A stretch of DNA of 64,000 bases from Globisporangium splendens (GCA_006386115.1 VFIW01000098.1:62001-126000), one strand, 5' to 3'. Shown: positions 28,148 to 40,376, numbered from the stretch's first letter. The notes: generated from the sequence alone by a model not told the origin. Translations and numbers: made by a program.

Positions 28148-29181
28148 TTCCCGTTTTCTGACCTTTGGGGACGCTCGAACCGACGGCCGCGATCGAAGTT
28201 GTTCGAGCGCGAACCCTGTGTCGTTTGCCGATCAGGCAAAGACACTTTGCAGTTCCGAGCGAAGTGACCCACTTTTCCGCAACGGAAACACTTCCCATCG
28301 TTGCGAGGACACTCATTTCCAGACGTCGAAACAAACGAAAGGTCCATTGGCTCCGGACCACTTGTTTGCGTCGGGGTGTGTCTTGCTTGTCGGACTTGGA
28401 AGCATTGGATCTTCGCTTGCTTGATGCTGAAGTCTCCATGAAGCGCAAGGTTGATAGCATCTTCCATCGACTGGGGGTACTCGCGGAACAATTGCGTTCT
28501 CACGGGACCGTCGTTCAACCCCTTCATGAACGTCACGACTTGAGCAGCGCCGTCGATCGGATCACTGACGATACTTGACACCAAATATCTCGCTCGTTGC
28601 GCATACTCATGGAGATCCAAGCGACCTTGACGTAGCTCCAGGAATTCCGCTCGTGCACGGAACTCACACTTCGGAGGCTCAAACGCTTTGCACAATTCGG
28701 TCTTGAAGTTGTCGTAGCTGTGAAAGCAGTTTGGATCAGCCAAACGCTTTCCATACGCCCAACTCTTTGCGCGACCTCCGAGCTTCGACATGGCGTACGC
28801 AACCTGCTGATGCTGGTTGTGCAGCTGAAGAGCATCGATTGCTGCGACCAACTCGACGAACCAGCGAAGCAGCGGTTCGCGTTCGCCTCCTTTGTACGTC
28901 GACACGTCAAGTTTCAACGGAAGAGCCCGGGTCGATGAAACAGGAGTTGCGACCTGTTTCTGGGTCGCCGTGACTTTATTGTACATGAAGTTGACGGCCG
29001 CGTTCTTCTGGTCCTCCGGAGACGCCGATCGAAGCAGACTGACGACAGCAGCCTCTCCGATGACATCTCGCATGCGCTCAAGCGCCATCCACTCATGAGA
29101 AGACAAGTGAGGGAAATCATCAATAGTCAACTCGACAGTTTCCGGTACCGCTGGACCGAGTGGGGTTCCTGTAGCATCCAT
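28138..29181 (-). CDS. retrotransposon Gag with CCHC zinc knuckle
   Basis: Intact 347-codon ORF from the ATG at 29181. The central region has the retrotransposon gag (UBN2/capsid-like) pattern, with a conserved segment around AFEPPKCEFRARAEFLELRQ and a following tract HEYAQRARYLV. A single CCHC zinc knuckle (CFRCGKVGHFARNC, about residues 297-310) is followed by a basic Ser/Arg/Asn-rich tail. It forms the particle and binds element RNA. No breaks are seen, making this the best preserved gene of the element together with the integrase segment. Confidence 0.9.
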   Translation of the reverse strand: MDATGTPLGPAVPETVELTIDDFPHLSSHEWMALERMRDVIGEAAVVSLLRSASPEDQKNAAVNFMYNKVTATQKQVATPVSSTRALPLKLDVSTYKGGEREPLLRWFVELVAAIDALQLHNQHQQVAYAMSKLGGRAKSWAYGKRLADPNCFHSYDNFKTELCKAFEPPKCEFRARAEFLELRQGRLDLHEYAQRARYLVSSIVSDPIDGAAQVVTFMKGLNDGPVRTQLFREYPQSMEDAINLALHGDFSIKQAKIQCFQVRQARHTPTQTSGPEPMDLSFVSTSGNECPRNDGKCFRCGKVGHFARNCKVSLPDRQTTQGSRSNNFDRGRRFERPQRSENGNDQ

Positions 29182-29284
29182 GTCTTAGACAAGGATGCTC
29201 GCAGGGTCTTCAGTCTTGGACAGGAATGCGCGAAGTGCTCAAAGCCGCTTCTTCAATCCTTTCTTGACTTGGTCGCTGGAAGGA

Positions 29285-29302
29285 CCGCTCGAAGTGCTAC
29301 CA
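29285..29302 (-). other. putative primer-binding site
   Basis: On the element's sense strand TGGTAGCA begins two bases inside the 5' LTR. The first eight bases match the complement of a typical initiator Met-tRNA 3' end (…TGCTACCA), and the match weakens after that. Position and TGG start fit a tRNA-primed element. Confidence 0.5.
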
Positions 29303-29304
29303 GG

Positions 29305-29498
29305 TGTAAAAGGGCGCTGTTCCAAACAGTCCCTTAAACACGGCACACATGCTTGTGCCAGAGGAAGCGATCTCCCGACTTAGAGGGAGGAAGAAGACTT
29401 GAGTACTTGAAGGAAAATTTGCTCGCTGAAGGTGATTTGTGTCACACTAGATGTGGATAGATCCACCTTCATGTAATGGCTGGTTTTAGCCATTTTAC
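29305..29498 (-). repeat. 5' LTR with large internal deletion (about 194 bp)
   Basis: It is in the same orientation as the 3' LTR. It matches the first about 125 bp (TGTAAAAGGGCGCTGTTC...) and the last about 70 bp (...GATCCACCTTCATGTAATGG), with about 450 bp missing between. The lost part includes the CRE pair and all dyads. Its outer end is degenerate (CATTTTAC instead of CCATTACA). Confidence 0.8.
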
Positions 29499-31537
29499 TT
29501 TGCAGGATGAATGTAAGCAAAGCAAATTTTGAAGAAGAAATCTGCTTAGTAGTTGTTTGCCGCGGTAGTGACTCCTGTCAGTCGGTGACAATATCAGCAC
29601 GCTGACCACACTCAATAGAATTGTCGGTGGGTCGTGAGCCAGCTTGTAGTACTCTGCCCCAGAAGGAGTCACACTCCTGTTGGCGGTTGCCGATTTCCAT
29701 CGTCGTAATAGACAAAATGTATCGGACAGACACGTAGGACACCTCCGAGTCGATGTCGTCAAACAAAGGGACAGACAAATTCTCATCCACCATTTGCGCA
29801 TGTATCGCTCTTGGAATCTCTTGCCGTCAGACCTTGGACTCCGTTAAAGCTGTCATTCGTCATTTGATTATTTTGGCGCATCTCTCAAGCAAAATTTCAT
29901 TCATACCCCTCAAAGCGCACCTGCGCAGCGCGTTTGATTCGTCGGCGACGCCATCGTGCTTCCTGTATATGTCCCAATCCCGCTGAGCGCTTGACGCTCT
30001 GTTACAGATCGGGCAGTAATACCGCACTATCACGTTCACACGCATGATCCTCCACGTTGATCCAATATCCACTGGACACGAGGGCGACCTTCAATTTGCC
30101 GCGACGATTGACACGACCGTCGGACCTGGTGTTGGCAAACTCAACGGGTCTCCGAGTTCCTGGCTTCAGGTGCGCGAACATGTTGAAAAGACGTGGAGAC
30201 GCGGTGGGCTTGAAAGGTTGCTGTTGAGCGGCGTGCTTGGAGGTCGTTAGCTTCGACGAAATAAAACGGAGAATGAGCAGGCACCCGGGTGCAAGCTGCG
30301 GCTGAGCCTAATTATTGACTGGCGCGAGATTGGGAAAAGGTGGTTTCGTCCTGCAACTTCGTCATCCGAAGCTGTCACTGTTGCGAGGAAACCTACCAGA
30401 TTTTGCACAGCAAATGCACACTTGCTCGTCCCGACCCTGTCCTGGCCAGATTATCTTGTAACTTTAACGAGCGATCGACACGTTTGCGTGTACGTGGTAA
30501 TGCTGATGCACGCAAAACCGCTGTCACGGTCATAACACACAAAGGTTTATCTAAAACAGAGACACGGTTTTCTCGCTCCAGTCGTCCGTTGTGGTGAACA
30601 CCTAATACAATCACGCAGACAGTGCCACGACTGATCGTCATGGGACACAAAGAATACTTCCTGTCGCTTATTTGGATTTTAAGTGTGTAGTTCCGGTACA
30701 CGGCTCACAGCTCTCTGCAGTTGTACTTTAGGCAGAGCACGTCGCGTTCAAATTCTGACCTTAACCAAACACGCTTCATTCACGATTGTCCTGCTCGTTA
30801 TGCTGCCGCTCCTGTCCTCTGCGATGAGATGTCGACAAGACGGACACGGTGGCGTCCTCTAAGTCATCCGTCCACGTCAACATAGGTTGTTGTAGCTGGT
30901 GCTGTTCTACGTTCCCTAATTCGTTATTTTTGCGTGTCGTCATGACGTGCATGTATACTGGTCACGATCATATTCTGCTTCGAGTTCCAACAATTAAGTT
31001 TGCACATGTTGCGTTTGGTTATCCAGATTCTGCGGGCATCCATCCAGCGAATCGTGGGACGTGGTCCAGCGCCACTCTGCTCAATCAGGTGGGCTTCGGG
31101 GGTACTCACTACTGGAAAACCAAGCCGGAGCAGATGCTGTGGCGCACTCGTCAACCTGAATACTTCTGTCAGCTACGTTTTTGAGAAGCCGCGTGCATTC
31201 GTCCGTTTCGAAGGCATCAGGAGGACTTGCATATTGAAAGTGCAGTCACTTTTTCGACACGAGTCGTTTGTCTTGCTATCTTTTGTCTCCAGATCGATCA
31301 TTTTTGGATCGCTCGACCGTGTAGATTCTCATGTCATGCAATTAGGCGCGTCTGTGAGAAACTACAGTCTGATCGGCAGCAATCGCGCCGCCCCTATCGG
31401 ATTGACGTGAACTTTGTTCAATTTCAAGACACAGAGCGTGACACCCAGCGTTGCATCTGTAGCAGCACACGCGCCGTAAAACAGATACAGTAATTTCATC
31501 ATTGATTCTGGTGCTTCAGCTTAATTTCATCAGATGT
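29499..31537. other. no gene recognised
   Basis: Two kilobases of AT-richer sequence. Two minus-strand segments (about 29860-30060 with YYCPICNRASSAQRDWDIY, and 29578-29793 with NLSVPLFDDIDSEVSYVSV) look protein-like. They have no ATG in a good context, are separated by stops and match no family I know. They may be relics of a transposon or of a host gene. Confidence 0.4.
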
Positions 31538-32942
31538 TTATGAGTTCACCTTGAACACAGGACCAACGACTTGAGCCTCCCAGCGCAAGCTGATCAGGAG
31601 CGCTTCGAGCATCCAAAAGTCGGCCATCTCCGGCGTCGCGTTCGGCGCAAATCCCCCGAGATCCATTTGGCAGTGCTCTTTTGTCGCCCCGACCTCACTG
31701 AACATGACCCAAGTGAACATTTCCATCCACACCGAGTCGTCGTCGATCAACGAAGCGCCATTTCCGTCAGGAGCTGATAGTGAAGATGATACAACGGGAA
31801 GATACCGCGCACGATCAATGCTCTGCAAAACGATCATGTATCCCGATTCGGTATGGTAGCGGGATAAGAGGAACAACGACTTGGCCACTCTTGTACTGTT
31901 TGGAAGTTGCAGCGTGCGGTAGAACACCACGTTGTCGTCGTCAACCTGCTGCACCAAGTCGACCTGCATCGGAATATTGGACGAATACAATCCCGTGAAT
32001 GTGTGAGGCGAGGACAGAATCGTCCACGATTTGCTCGACAATTCCAGCGCGCTCCGCATGTGAAACAGCTTTTGCGACGAGAACCGGAACTGGCCGTTGA
32101 CGGTATTTCGGTACTCCTGCCACCCGTGCACGGTTGTCCCTGCTCTGCCGTGGCCGCCTCCGCGTTTCAGGAAAGCAAGCATTTCATTGTAGGCGCTAGA
32201 GTTGAGCTCTGCGCACTCGGTCGACGTCATGGGTCTTGAGAGTGTGACGCGGCTCGTCTGGCGCGCGAGCATCTCTACTGAGCCAACATCATAGTCAAAC
32301 ATGGTTGCTTCAGCAAGTAACTCAGCATCGTGGTCAGTTTCGTTCTACTCTGGGCACAATAAAGAGATCGCACACGTTAGAACTCAGCAAAATGTCCCAC
32401 ATAAATACATAAGCGCTTCTTTTCCTCACATCCATGTCTTCGACGCTCTGCTGAAGTCGCCGCTGAAACGCGAAGAAGCGGCCGACAGCTTTCTTGAGCT
32501 CGCTGTTCTCCTGGCGCAGCGAATCGCGCACATGGGAGAGCGCCATGATCTGGTCCACCACACCGCTCGAAGGGACCGGAGCGGCTTTGGGGCTGCTCCG
32601 AGGTGCATCTTGAAGAGCTCCAGACGCTGTTGGGTCACCTGCAGCCTCAGCGTGTCGAGTTCGGTGCTGTCCAAGCGCTTGCTTGTACTTGTGCTCCAGC
32701 AGTTCGCACTCCACTTTCAACGCACTCACCGCTTTCTATTCCGAAACAATGCAGCAATACAGTCACTACGCACCACTCACGCAGCGCCATAGACAACAAC
32801 AGTGGCGTACCACGCGCTTGTAGTAGCTGCGCTTGGCATGCTGCCGCTGCCGCTCTCGCTTCTCTTCGGTAGTCGCAGCCACGGCGCCAGCAGGTGTCGA
32901 AGAAGAAGAGGAGGAGGAGGACGACAACGACGGTGATGCCAT
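31538..32942 (-). CDS. bZIP-like protein with START-like domain, gene 1
   Basis: I model three exons: 32811-32942, 32430-32735 and 31538-32320 (minus strand; GT..AG introns of 75 and 109 bp), giving about 406 residues. Exon 1 is Ser-rich and ends in a basic region RERQRQHAKRSYYKRV. Exon 2 supplies a coiled coil (SALKVECELLEHKYKQAL) and a second one (LRQENSELKKAVGRF). Exon 3 is a START-like (SRPBCC-type) domain, GWQEYRNTVNGQFRFSS..., ending LEALLISLRWEAQVVGPVF. Compared with canonical bZIPs, the invariant Asn is Gln and the invariant Arg eight residues later is Tyr. Likely a nuclear regulator, possibly ligand-responsive through START; this is inference. Some oomycete relatives are annotated as M96 mating-specific family; I cannot confirm that link. 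Confidence 0.75.
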
Positions 32943-34777
32943 CGTTGTAGTCTCGTCTCGTAGCAACAGATAACGCAGTCGAAGGCTGAGGCGCGACGGC
33001 GGCTGCTGCGTAGTGGCAATCGAGGAATCGCGTGGAATGTCTGACGACAATAGGGCTGATGTGGATGTTTACGAAGCGCGCCAAGAACAATCGCGTCAAT
33101 CGGTTATTTCTTCCTACATGCAGCCTTTATTAATGCATAATACTATAAAAATAACATCACGATTAATCCACAGGTAATAATAATCATTATGAAAACATAT
33201 GTTTGTGCAGTTTGATCAACTGCTTCTAACTGTAAAGTAGAGGTAGACTGCAGTTGTTCGGTGTCACTTGACCTGTCAAATAGCCTATTGCTGTTCCTCA
33301 TCGTGTGGGTGAAATTCTTATGGCAGCTGACACACACAATGATTTGATGTGTCAGGGCATTTGCTCCGTGTTTACGTGGCTACCAACAACGCATCGCGCG
33401 AACTATCAAGTGCCGCCTCCTCTTGCTCGAAACAGTGCGGTCAGTTTGCAGTTCGAGCGCTAAAGCCTACTTCGTCAAGGTGTGAACATCGTCCGCTTGT
33501 CTCGAATGACGAGTTCTTCTCGGCGCAGATTATCAGGTCGGCGAGCGAGCTTGAGCCGATCCACTGCATTACTGTATCTACTCTGGGCAAGGCAACAATC
33601 AAGTGGCAGCGCAACGAGTCAATCGACTCAGCATTATCATTTTACAGAACTCGCATTGAAGCCAGGGTGGCATTTTAACACCTAGAAAGCAAACATGGTG
33701 GTGGAGTGAGGGAGCAACAGTAATTCGGGCATGAATCCAGGAAGCTGGCACTCCGCGACGATCTGCGACAATGACAACTGATCGTGGGAGCTCAGGCACT
33801 CGCGCATGTTCACGAGCGCGCTTTCGCCCTCATTTTGTAGGGTTCCAACCAGAGGCGCATCAAACGGGTTGCCAAGCTACTACCCAACATATCTCATTAC
33901 GATCTGAATCTCAGACGAAACCACTTCCGTCAACCGAAAAGATGCGTGTACACTGTGTGCCTTTCGGGGTATTTCTCCCCTCCCGTCGTTTTTCTCAGAT
34001 CGATCCACGTCTGCAAATCGCCTTGTGGCTCCACATCGTTCGGATCAGGCAGGCGTGCCCGCCATCGTTGAGTTCTGCGATCCTAATCGCGATTTGACTG
34101 CTCGTCTGCTTGCTCATATCAGGCGGACAGTCAGTAATGGAGACCGCCGAACGAGTCGCCATTGCATTCATCACGAGGGACAAGCCCAGAAACCACAGGG
34201 AGAACGAGTCGATGTGGCATGTGGGATTCAGGCAACATGGACTGCAAAAAGCGCCAAATTCGAAAAACCCAGCGCCAAAATTTCCGCCAAGCCAGCTGTT
34301 TTCGAACAGCAAACATCGTGAAACCCAGCTGGACTGACGCCACGATGTTTATGTGCCTCTATTTATTTATGTTTAGCCCCAAATTTTCTGCTTAGGGTTA
34401 TATAATCTCTATTTGAATGACCTTCTATACTCTATGTACTGAGATACGCGAGCGCAGCAAAACGTAGCCACATGACATCCCACATGGCTCGAGCGAAGAG
34501 TGATTCCGGACCACAAAGATCGGGACCAAAAAATCCAACGGAGCTGTTCCCTTGGACGAAGGAAGAGCTCCGCTGCTTTGTGTACGTCGTGCACATGCAA
34601 CGAGCTTCCTCTCGCTACTTGCGCGGGCTCCGTACACTAACGGATATGAAAATGGATTTTTATCTTCGGCTAATTCTCCAACGCCGGTGTGAACAAGGTG
34701 ATGCCCTGTAACATGCGCAACTGTTAGAGAAAAGTCTGGGTATGTGTGCGGTGGGAATGTGACATGGTTGCGCGTAC
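32943..34777. other. no gene recognised
   Basis: Apart from the upstream region of gene 1, about 1.7 kb of sequence without a recognisable gene. It is AT-rich around 33110-33330. Short frames near 33349-33690 and 34000-34340 show no family features. Confidence 0.45.
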
Positions 34778-35748
34778 CTTTTTGTTTGAGTCGAGGAGGA
34801 TGCGGAGCCGGCCCTGGTTCTTCATGTAGTACTCGTCGGCGAGGCGTCGTAGCCGCTGGTTCTCCTTCCGCAGCGATTCCTTCACCGTGAGGCTCTGGAT
34901 GTATAGGTCGCTGAGTTTGCTTGCATCTCCGTCTTCCTTGTCCCCACCCTCGTCCTTGTTGTTGCTGCTTTTTTGTCGAGCTTGGATCGCGGCGTGGAAC
35001 TGCTGTTCCAAGTTCTGAACTTCCTCTCGCAGCGACTTGATCGTGTTCTATAGCTCGCACATACATATAGGTTGACATTAGAATCTTCAAGCATAATAAA
35101 CTTAAATATATGTTGACCAACACGTACGATCTTCTTGTAGTAGCAGCGCTTGACGATCATGCGCTGCTTGGCGCGTCGGTCGGAGTCCGTTGCCTCGGGG
35201 AACAGTGAGCGCGTGCTCCGCTTCTTCGATTGTGTTTGTGCGTTGCTTGCGTCTTCCTTTCCGCTTACATGCTCTTGTTTCATCTCACCTTCCACATCGT
35301 CTGGGTTGGTGAGGTTCTCGATTGATAAATGGCGGGTCCGTGGGGATTTCGTGCTGACTGGCGACGAGCTGAGTGCAGTCGGCGACCGCTTCGAGTTGAG
35401 CTTGGCCATGGATCTAGTCACAGAGTACAGGAGGAACGGTCAGCTTACATGCATATACATCAGAACTCACGAGAAATAACCACTGAGGAGACCCACTTAC
35501 CGCAAGGACAGCGCATCGAGCAGCGAGGATGCATAGTGCGTCGTCTCACTGAGTCGCCCCGTGTCGTCGGCGCCAGACGAGAACCCGTCGTCGCCTTCGT
35601 GGCTCTGCTCGTAGGCGTGGGCAGATATCGCGCGCCGCAGTTTGAAGCTGCTGTCGTATGGCGCACCGACGATCTGCGCGACTTCTTCTTCGTCGCTGTT
35701 GTCGCCGGCAGTGTTGCTGTTGTTGAGCAGATCCGAGATGCGCATCAT
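34778..35748 (-). CDS. bZIP-like gene 2, START domain absent
   Basis: I model three exons on the minus strand: 35501-35748 (MMRISDLLNN..., acidic), 35128-35413 (Ser/Lys-rich, ending in basic region RRAKQRMIVKRCYYKKI) and 34778-35047 (coiled coil NTIKSLREEVQNLEQQFHAA, then LTVKESLRKENQRLRRLADE). Phases agree (248 + 286 + 270 bp). After LLDSNKK a donor-like GTACGC follows. The next acceptor would lead into a frame that stops after about 11 codons (GITLFTPALEN). Family members continue here with the START-like domain, so this copy has lost it or is a pseudogene. The basic region has Gln at the Asn position and Tyr at the Arg position. Confidence 0.6.
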
Positions 35749-38683
35749 CGTGACTGTTATGCTGTGTGTGTTTGCTGTTTCTGCGGACTGGGTCGTTGTT
35801 TGCTGGAATGCTGTTGTATATTGCGTGCGTCTTGTGAACGACTGCAATGGGGAGCTGGTGTCGAAGTGTGTCTTGAAAACCGGATCCGGGGCAGCTGCTG
35901 CAGGGTCTACGGGAAGGATATCGAAACTCAAGACTCGACGTGTATCTCACTTGGGAGATTGGGTTGTGAGGGTCTGGAAGGACACGCACACCCACCCCAT
36001 CGGGTACGGGACTCCCGTGCGGATGATGGATTGCTTGTCGCGACGGATCTCTCGAGCCGACCGGTCACTCACCGCGTAACTCACGTCCCTTGCTGACTGG
36101 ATGCACAAGATCTGCGACCGTCCGTCTGTCTCCCACCCAAAGGATCTCAAGAGCGTAGTCCGCCCTCGGCCAAAAAAAGCCGCCACGCGTGACTCACACC
36201 AAGTCAAGAGGCAAAGACGCTTTTTTGGTGCCGTCCCATCGTACGGCGGTTGGTCCATTGAGCCAGCAGCCTCATAAGCGGAGAGTGGGTCCGTGCAACC
36301 GAACATGATGGGAGCAGCCAGGCCAGACGGCGTCAACTCCATCTGAGTGCTGCGTTGTGTTTGTTATGCTGGCAGTGTGGTAGGCGGCGACGAGCACACG
36401 ATCCGCGAAACCAGGTGCGAGTAATACCGTCCGTTTTCCAAAATACGATGCGACTCACTTCGGTCAAACGAATCTGCACCGTGTTTACAAATGTGGTCTC
36501 TGAGCACCGAGTTTTCGAATATAGCGCACTGTCTAACGTCGCTTTCGCAGTCGGACTGCTCGTCTCTGCACGCTGAAGTGTAGGTCTGTAACGGCTTTTG
36601 CTTCTCAGACACACGAACATGAAATCGCTCGTGCCAACAGCGCAAGTTGTGTCGTTGTGGCCGTTGCAGAGTTGGACATTAATCCCAAAAGACAATCGAC
36701 GGCAACTCTCGTTTCCAATGGGCAAAGCTGTCCATAAGCATTCAATTCACAAACAGAGAGACTGGCGATTAGCAAGCGGCTGTTACACATGCGCGCGATC
36801 GCACTCTCCGTCTCGGAGGCACTCGAACGAAAGTGAAAAAATTGGGAGCGTCTCATACCTGCGCCGCTGTTCAGGGAGGATGACTAGTAGCAGAAAGACG
36901 GTTTGGCGTGAGTAAGGAGGCGGGTGGATGCACCAAAACGATGTTGGTTCAACGCTGGTGATGGATCATGGCTCCAGTGGGTCTCGACTCATGACGTAAT
37001 GCTTGAGCCTCATATCATTTCCGCGCTCTCGACGCGTTTGACACGGTGTCGCCGTTGATGAGGGCGACAACGAGGCTCGGGTGATGGAAGCAGTGCCCTG
37101 TCCTGTCCTGTTGTGCTGGTTACGCAAGTGCAATCTTTCTTCTCAACTTTGAATCTTACGCAGCCAGATCAGTATGACAGTCGTCACAGAGCGTATTGCA
37201 CACAAAGAGCTGCATCCGTTCTTGCCGTCATTGCGGTGTGATCTGCGTCATATATCCAGCACAGACGTACTGTGTGTTGCTCACAAATACGATCGCACCA
37301 CAGTACCAAGATGTGGTTTTCCCGGTCTGACGTATCGCACCGAAGTGTCAAGCAGCATTAGCGTATGTGTCATGGAAGCAAAATGAGACAACAAGCGCGG
37401 CTTTTAAGATGTGCATACGGCTCGTACACCGAACACTTTAGCCAGTCAGCCACATGAGCGCAGGCTACAAAATAATCACATGTTTACTCGACTGAGCCAC
37501 AGCCACGCACGCACCGAAGATGTCAAGAGCTTGGCAAATATTCACGACAACATGGCGATAGGTGTCTTGCGCCGAAACGTATCTTGTGTGGCATCAGAGC
37601 GAAAAAAGAGATGGATTTCAGTGTACAGTAGCGCCACTTGATCGCCTCACGTGTGTAACGTGGACAGCCACGTTTCGCCAAGTTGACAATGGGCAACGAC
37701 CGGACGGCAAAGGCGAAATGGCTCCGCTCCACTGCCACATGCAGACTGTTCACTCACCATGAAGCAGTAGCTGAAGTGCAGCGTGGAGGAATGGATACAG
37801 GCACGCGTCTGCAATGTGGATCGCAAAAAGAGACGAGGGCGAGTTAGGCTGCGCTCAAGTTCAACGAGACTGCAGCGTTACGCACCCGTTTCTCAACCGT
37901 TACTCACTCGAACTGGCTCTCTGGGAGTGAAAAAGCACTGCCAACAGAGAGCATTCGCAAAATGAAAGACTCGGCCATTTGCACTATTGATTTAACAATG
38001 CAATTAGTTTCTAGGGTGATTTGTAAACTTGGCAATGGTGTTCATTTTGAAGAAACGCATTACAATATGAACGATACTATTGATTGTTTGGATCATCAAA
38101 ATAAACAGTAACGACTGTGTGCATCGTTATATAAAAAAGAAAGAGTGTTAAGGTGAACACAGCGTGTTCTGGCCCCCATTCTGAACACTCTCAACGTGAT
38201 TTGGTCCGCCCGACAGTACCGTGCACACCGCAGCAGCTCTCGTCCTTTTTGTCAGGTGAAATGCCCTCTATCCTCCCTCGTCGCATTCATCATTTCCCCC
38301 ATAAATCCGACGTGAGCGCCTCAGCCTCATCACGCCAGCCTCCAGCGCTGGTGTGAGGGCAAACTGAACCGACGACACCGACATTCCAATAGAACGCTCG
38401 GACACAGCGAATCAGCACGTGACTCATCCCATGTGCGCTTTCTGTCATGCGCCGTTCCCTTCTGTCCCACAACAGTGTGGCTCTTCTATTTTTTACTTTT
38501 TGTCAGACCTCGAGTTAGCTCCAGAAACGCGTTCTTTTAGGCTCAATTCGCTGTCTGGCACCGAGTGGCATCCGCTAAATCATACCTATCACTGCGCAAG
38601 CGGCGTGTTGGCGGCCGATTCCACGAAATAAATCCAGTGATCAAAGCGAAAAGAGTGTGGTGTGAGCAGGACGCTCGTTGAGA
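35749..38683. other. no gene recognised
   Basis: Nearly 3 kb. A minus-strand frame from an ATG at 36342 (MELTPSGLAAPIMFGC..., followed by a possible donor at about 36204) could be an orphan first exon, but nothing recognisable follows. The rest shows no supported gene. Confidence 0.4.
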
Positions 38684-40106
38684 ATGAACTTTGCGGCAGA
38701 GCGCGAGCTCGCGGCAGCAGTGGCCGCGGACCACGAGCCGCTCGCGTTCATGGACTTCCCCACGGCGCTCAAGCTCGACTTCGTGGGTCTCGACATGTCG
38801 CCGACGCACGTGGACCACCACACGCAGCTCCTCCAGCAGCAGCCAGCAACAACAACAACAACAGCTACAAGCAGCCGCGCGCGACCTGCAGCGCCGGTGT
38901 CGGACGCCGACCAGCGCGCCAAGAACCGACTCATCGTCAAGCGCTGCTACTACAAGAAAATCGTATGGAGCCTCTGCTCTTTGCTGTGTGCATGAGGAGC
39001 TACGTTTGGAAACACTGAGTCTGTACATGTGCTTGTGTGTGTAGAATACACTGAACGATCTCCGGAGCCAGATGGAGCGAATCGAGGCCGAGTACAATGC
39101 GCTGCTGGCCAAGCGCCACGAAGACGCCGCGAAGCCGACGCCAGCGGCGGCCTTGAGCCCTAACACCAATGGTTCTCCATACACACAGACCTATCGCACA
39201 GCACACGACGCGTACGTGCACCTGATGCTCGTGAAGAACGCTCTGCAGAAGGAGAATCGCGAGCTGCGACGCCTCGAGGCGCAGTACCTGTCCATGGAGA
39301 AGCAGATGACGCAGCTGTTCAACGCCGAGTCGAAGGCGATCACACAGGCGATGCAAGCCCACGAGTACAAGCGCCGCCACGCATCCGTCACAATCGTGCC
39401 GCTCACGGTCGACGACTGCCTCGAGATCGCGTCGGCCGCGTACCAGGAGATCCTCAAGTTCCGCCAGAGCAAACGCCTGCAGTCCACAGGCGCGAGCATC
39501 CTTGGCTGGCGCGACAGGTACAAATGTGTCGAGAACGAGCGGCTCATGTTCTCGCTGGACAAGGTGTTCTACGGCCACACCATGGACGATCTCTCGCGGC
39601 GGACGTGGGAGGTGTTGTCGAACCCGCGGCTGCTGGAAAAAACCTACTCGCCCAACGTCGACGTGCACTTCCAGATCGTGCAGCGCGTGAGCGAGGACTC
39701 AGTCGTGTACTACCACACGCTCGAGCGCGGTCAGGCAGACATGCGCATCCACGCGCTCGTGCTCGCCACGCGCGTGGACCTGGGTGACGGCAGAGGCTGC
39801 ATGATCCTCTTCCGCGGCCTGGACCCGAACCGGTATCTGCGCAGCGAGACGGAGAACGGCACGCGCGATCGCCGTGGACGCACCAAGCTCGAGCCCCAGA
39901 AGGAGAAGATCTGGATGGACACGTTCACTTGGGGCATCTTCGAGTCTGTGGGCGAGTTCGGCGAACACTGTCGAGACGACTACGGCGGCGTCGTCGAAGG
40001 TACGAAGCTGGTGAATGCCGCGTGGTGGATGCTCGAGACGCTCATGATCGCGCTGCGGTGCGAGGCGCAGGTCGTGGGTCCTCAAGTCGTCCTAACCGCG
40101 TCCTAA
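38684..40106 (+). CDS. bZIP-like protein with START-like domain, gene 3
   Basis: Two exons, 38684-38962 and 39045-40106 (82-bp GT..AG intron, phase 0), give about 446 residues. Exon 1 has an acidic/hydrophobic N-terminus, a Gln/Thr tract and a basic region QRAKNRLIVKRCYYKKI. Exon 2 starts with a zipper (NTLNDLRSQMERIEAEYNAL), then a second coiled coil (LVKNALQKENRELRRLEAQY). The START-like domain runs from about residue 205 (GWRDRYKCVENERLMFSLDK, ... MILFRGLDPNRY, ... WWMLETLMIALRCEAQVVGP). Here the Asn of the basic region is present, but Tyr replaces the Arg at +8. This is one of the best preserved members and a good reference for the cluster. The start is the first ATG. Confidence 0.82.
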
Positions 40107-40376
40107 GCTTGGGATGTTTGAGAAACGAAAGCAAAACGTGGTTTTGTGATTTTGTCGGGTCCTTTGGGTGTTTGTGTACATGTGCGTGGTGCCACTGGAC
40201 ACTTTTAACCTTTAGTATGATCTTGGTGTGATACTGCTTGCAAGTCATTGCCGTGGCGTTGCTCTGTTGGCGTTCTACATTCGCACAATCCGGTTCTGGT
40301 TTCGTGAAGAAAGCCCCACATCTTGATTGTGTTGCAATTAATTCATTCAGTAATGCTAGCATGCATGTTTTCGCGC

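Larger units (their letters stand above)
21674..29498 (-). mobile_element. Ty3/Gypsy chromodomain LTR retrotransposon, disrupted
   Basis: Metaviridae-type element read on the minus strand: 5' LTR remnant (29305-29498), putative primer-binding site, gag, protease, RT, RNase H, integrase, chromodomain, polypurine tract, 3' LTR (21674-22323). The domain order PR-RT-RH-IN with a terminal chromodomain is that of the Ty3/Gypsy chromovirus-like branch. It is disabled by a one-base frameshift in RT just after the catalytic YFDDI, an LTR inserted in reverse orientation between protease and RT, and a large deletion inside the 5' LTR. I could not find a matching target-site duplication at the outer ends, so rearrangement or chimerism with a second copy is possible. 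It also carries an antisense ORF near its 3' end. Confidence 0.92.

Noticed and set aside
29578..30072. Two protein-like minus-strand segments beyond the 5' LTR
   Set aside because: Separated by stops and not attributable to any family; reported only as possible relics.
36204..36342. Possible orphan first exon (MELTPSGLAAPIMFGC...)
   Set aside because: A donor-like GT follows, but no matching downstream exon was found.
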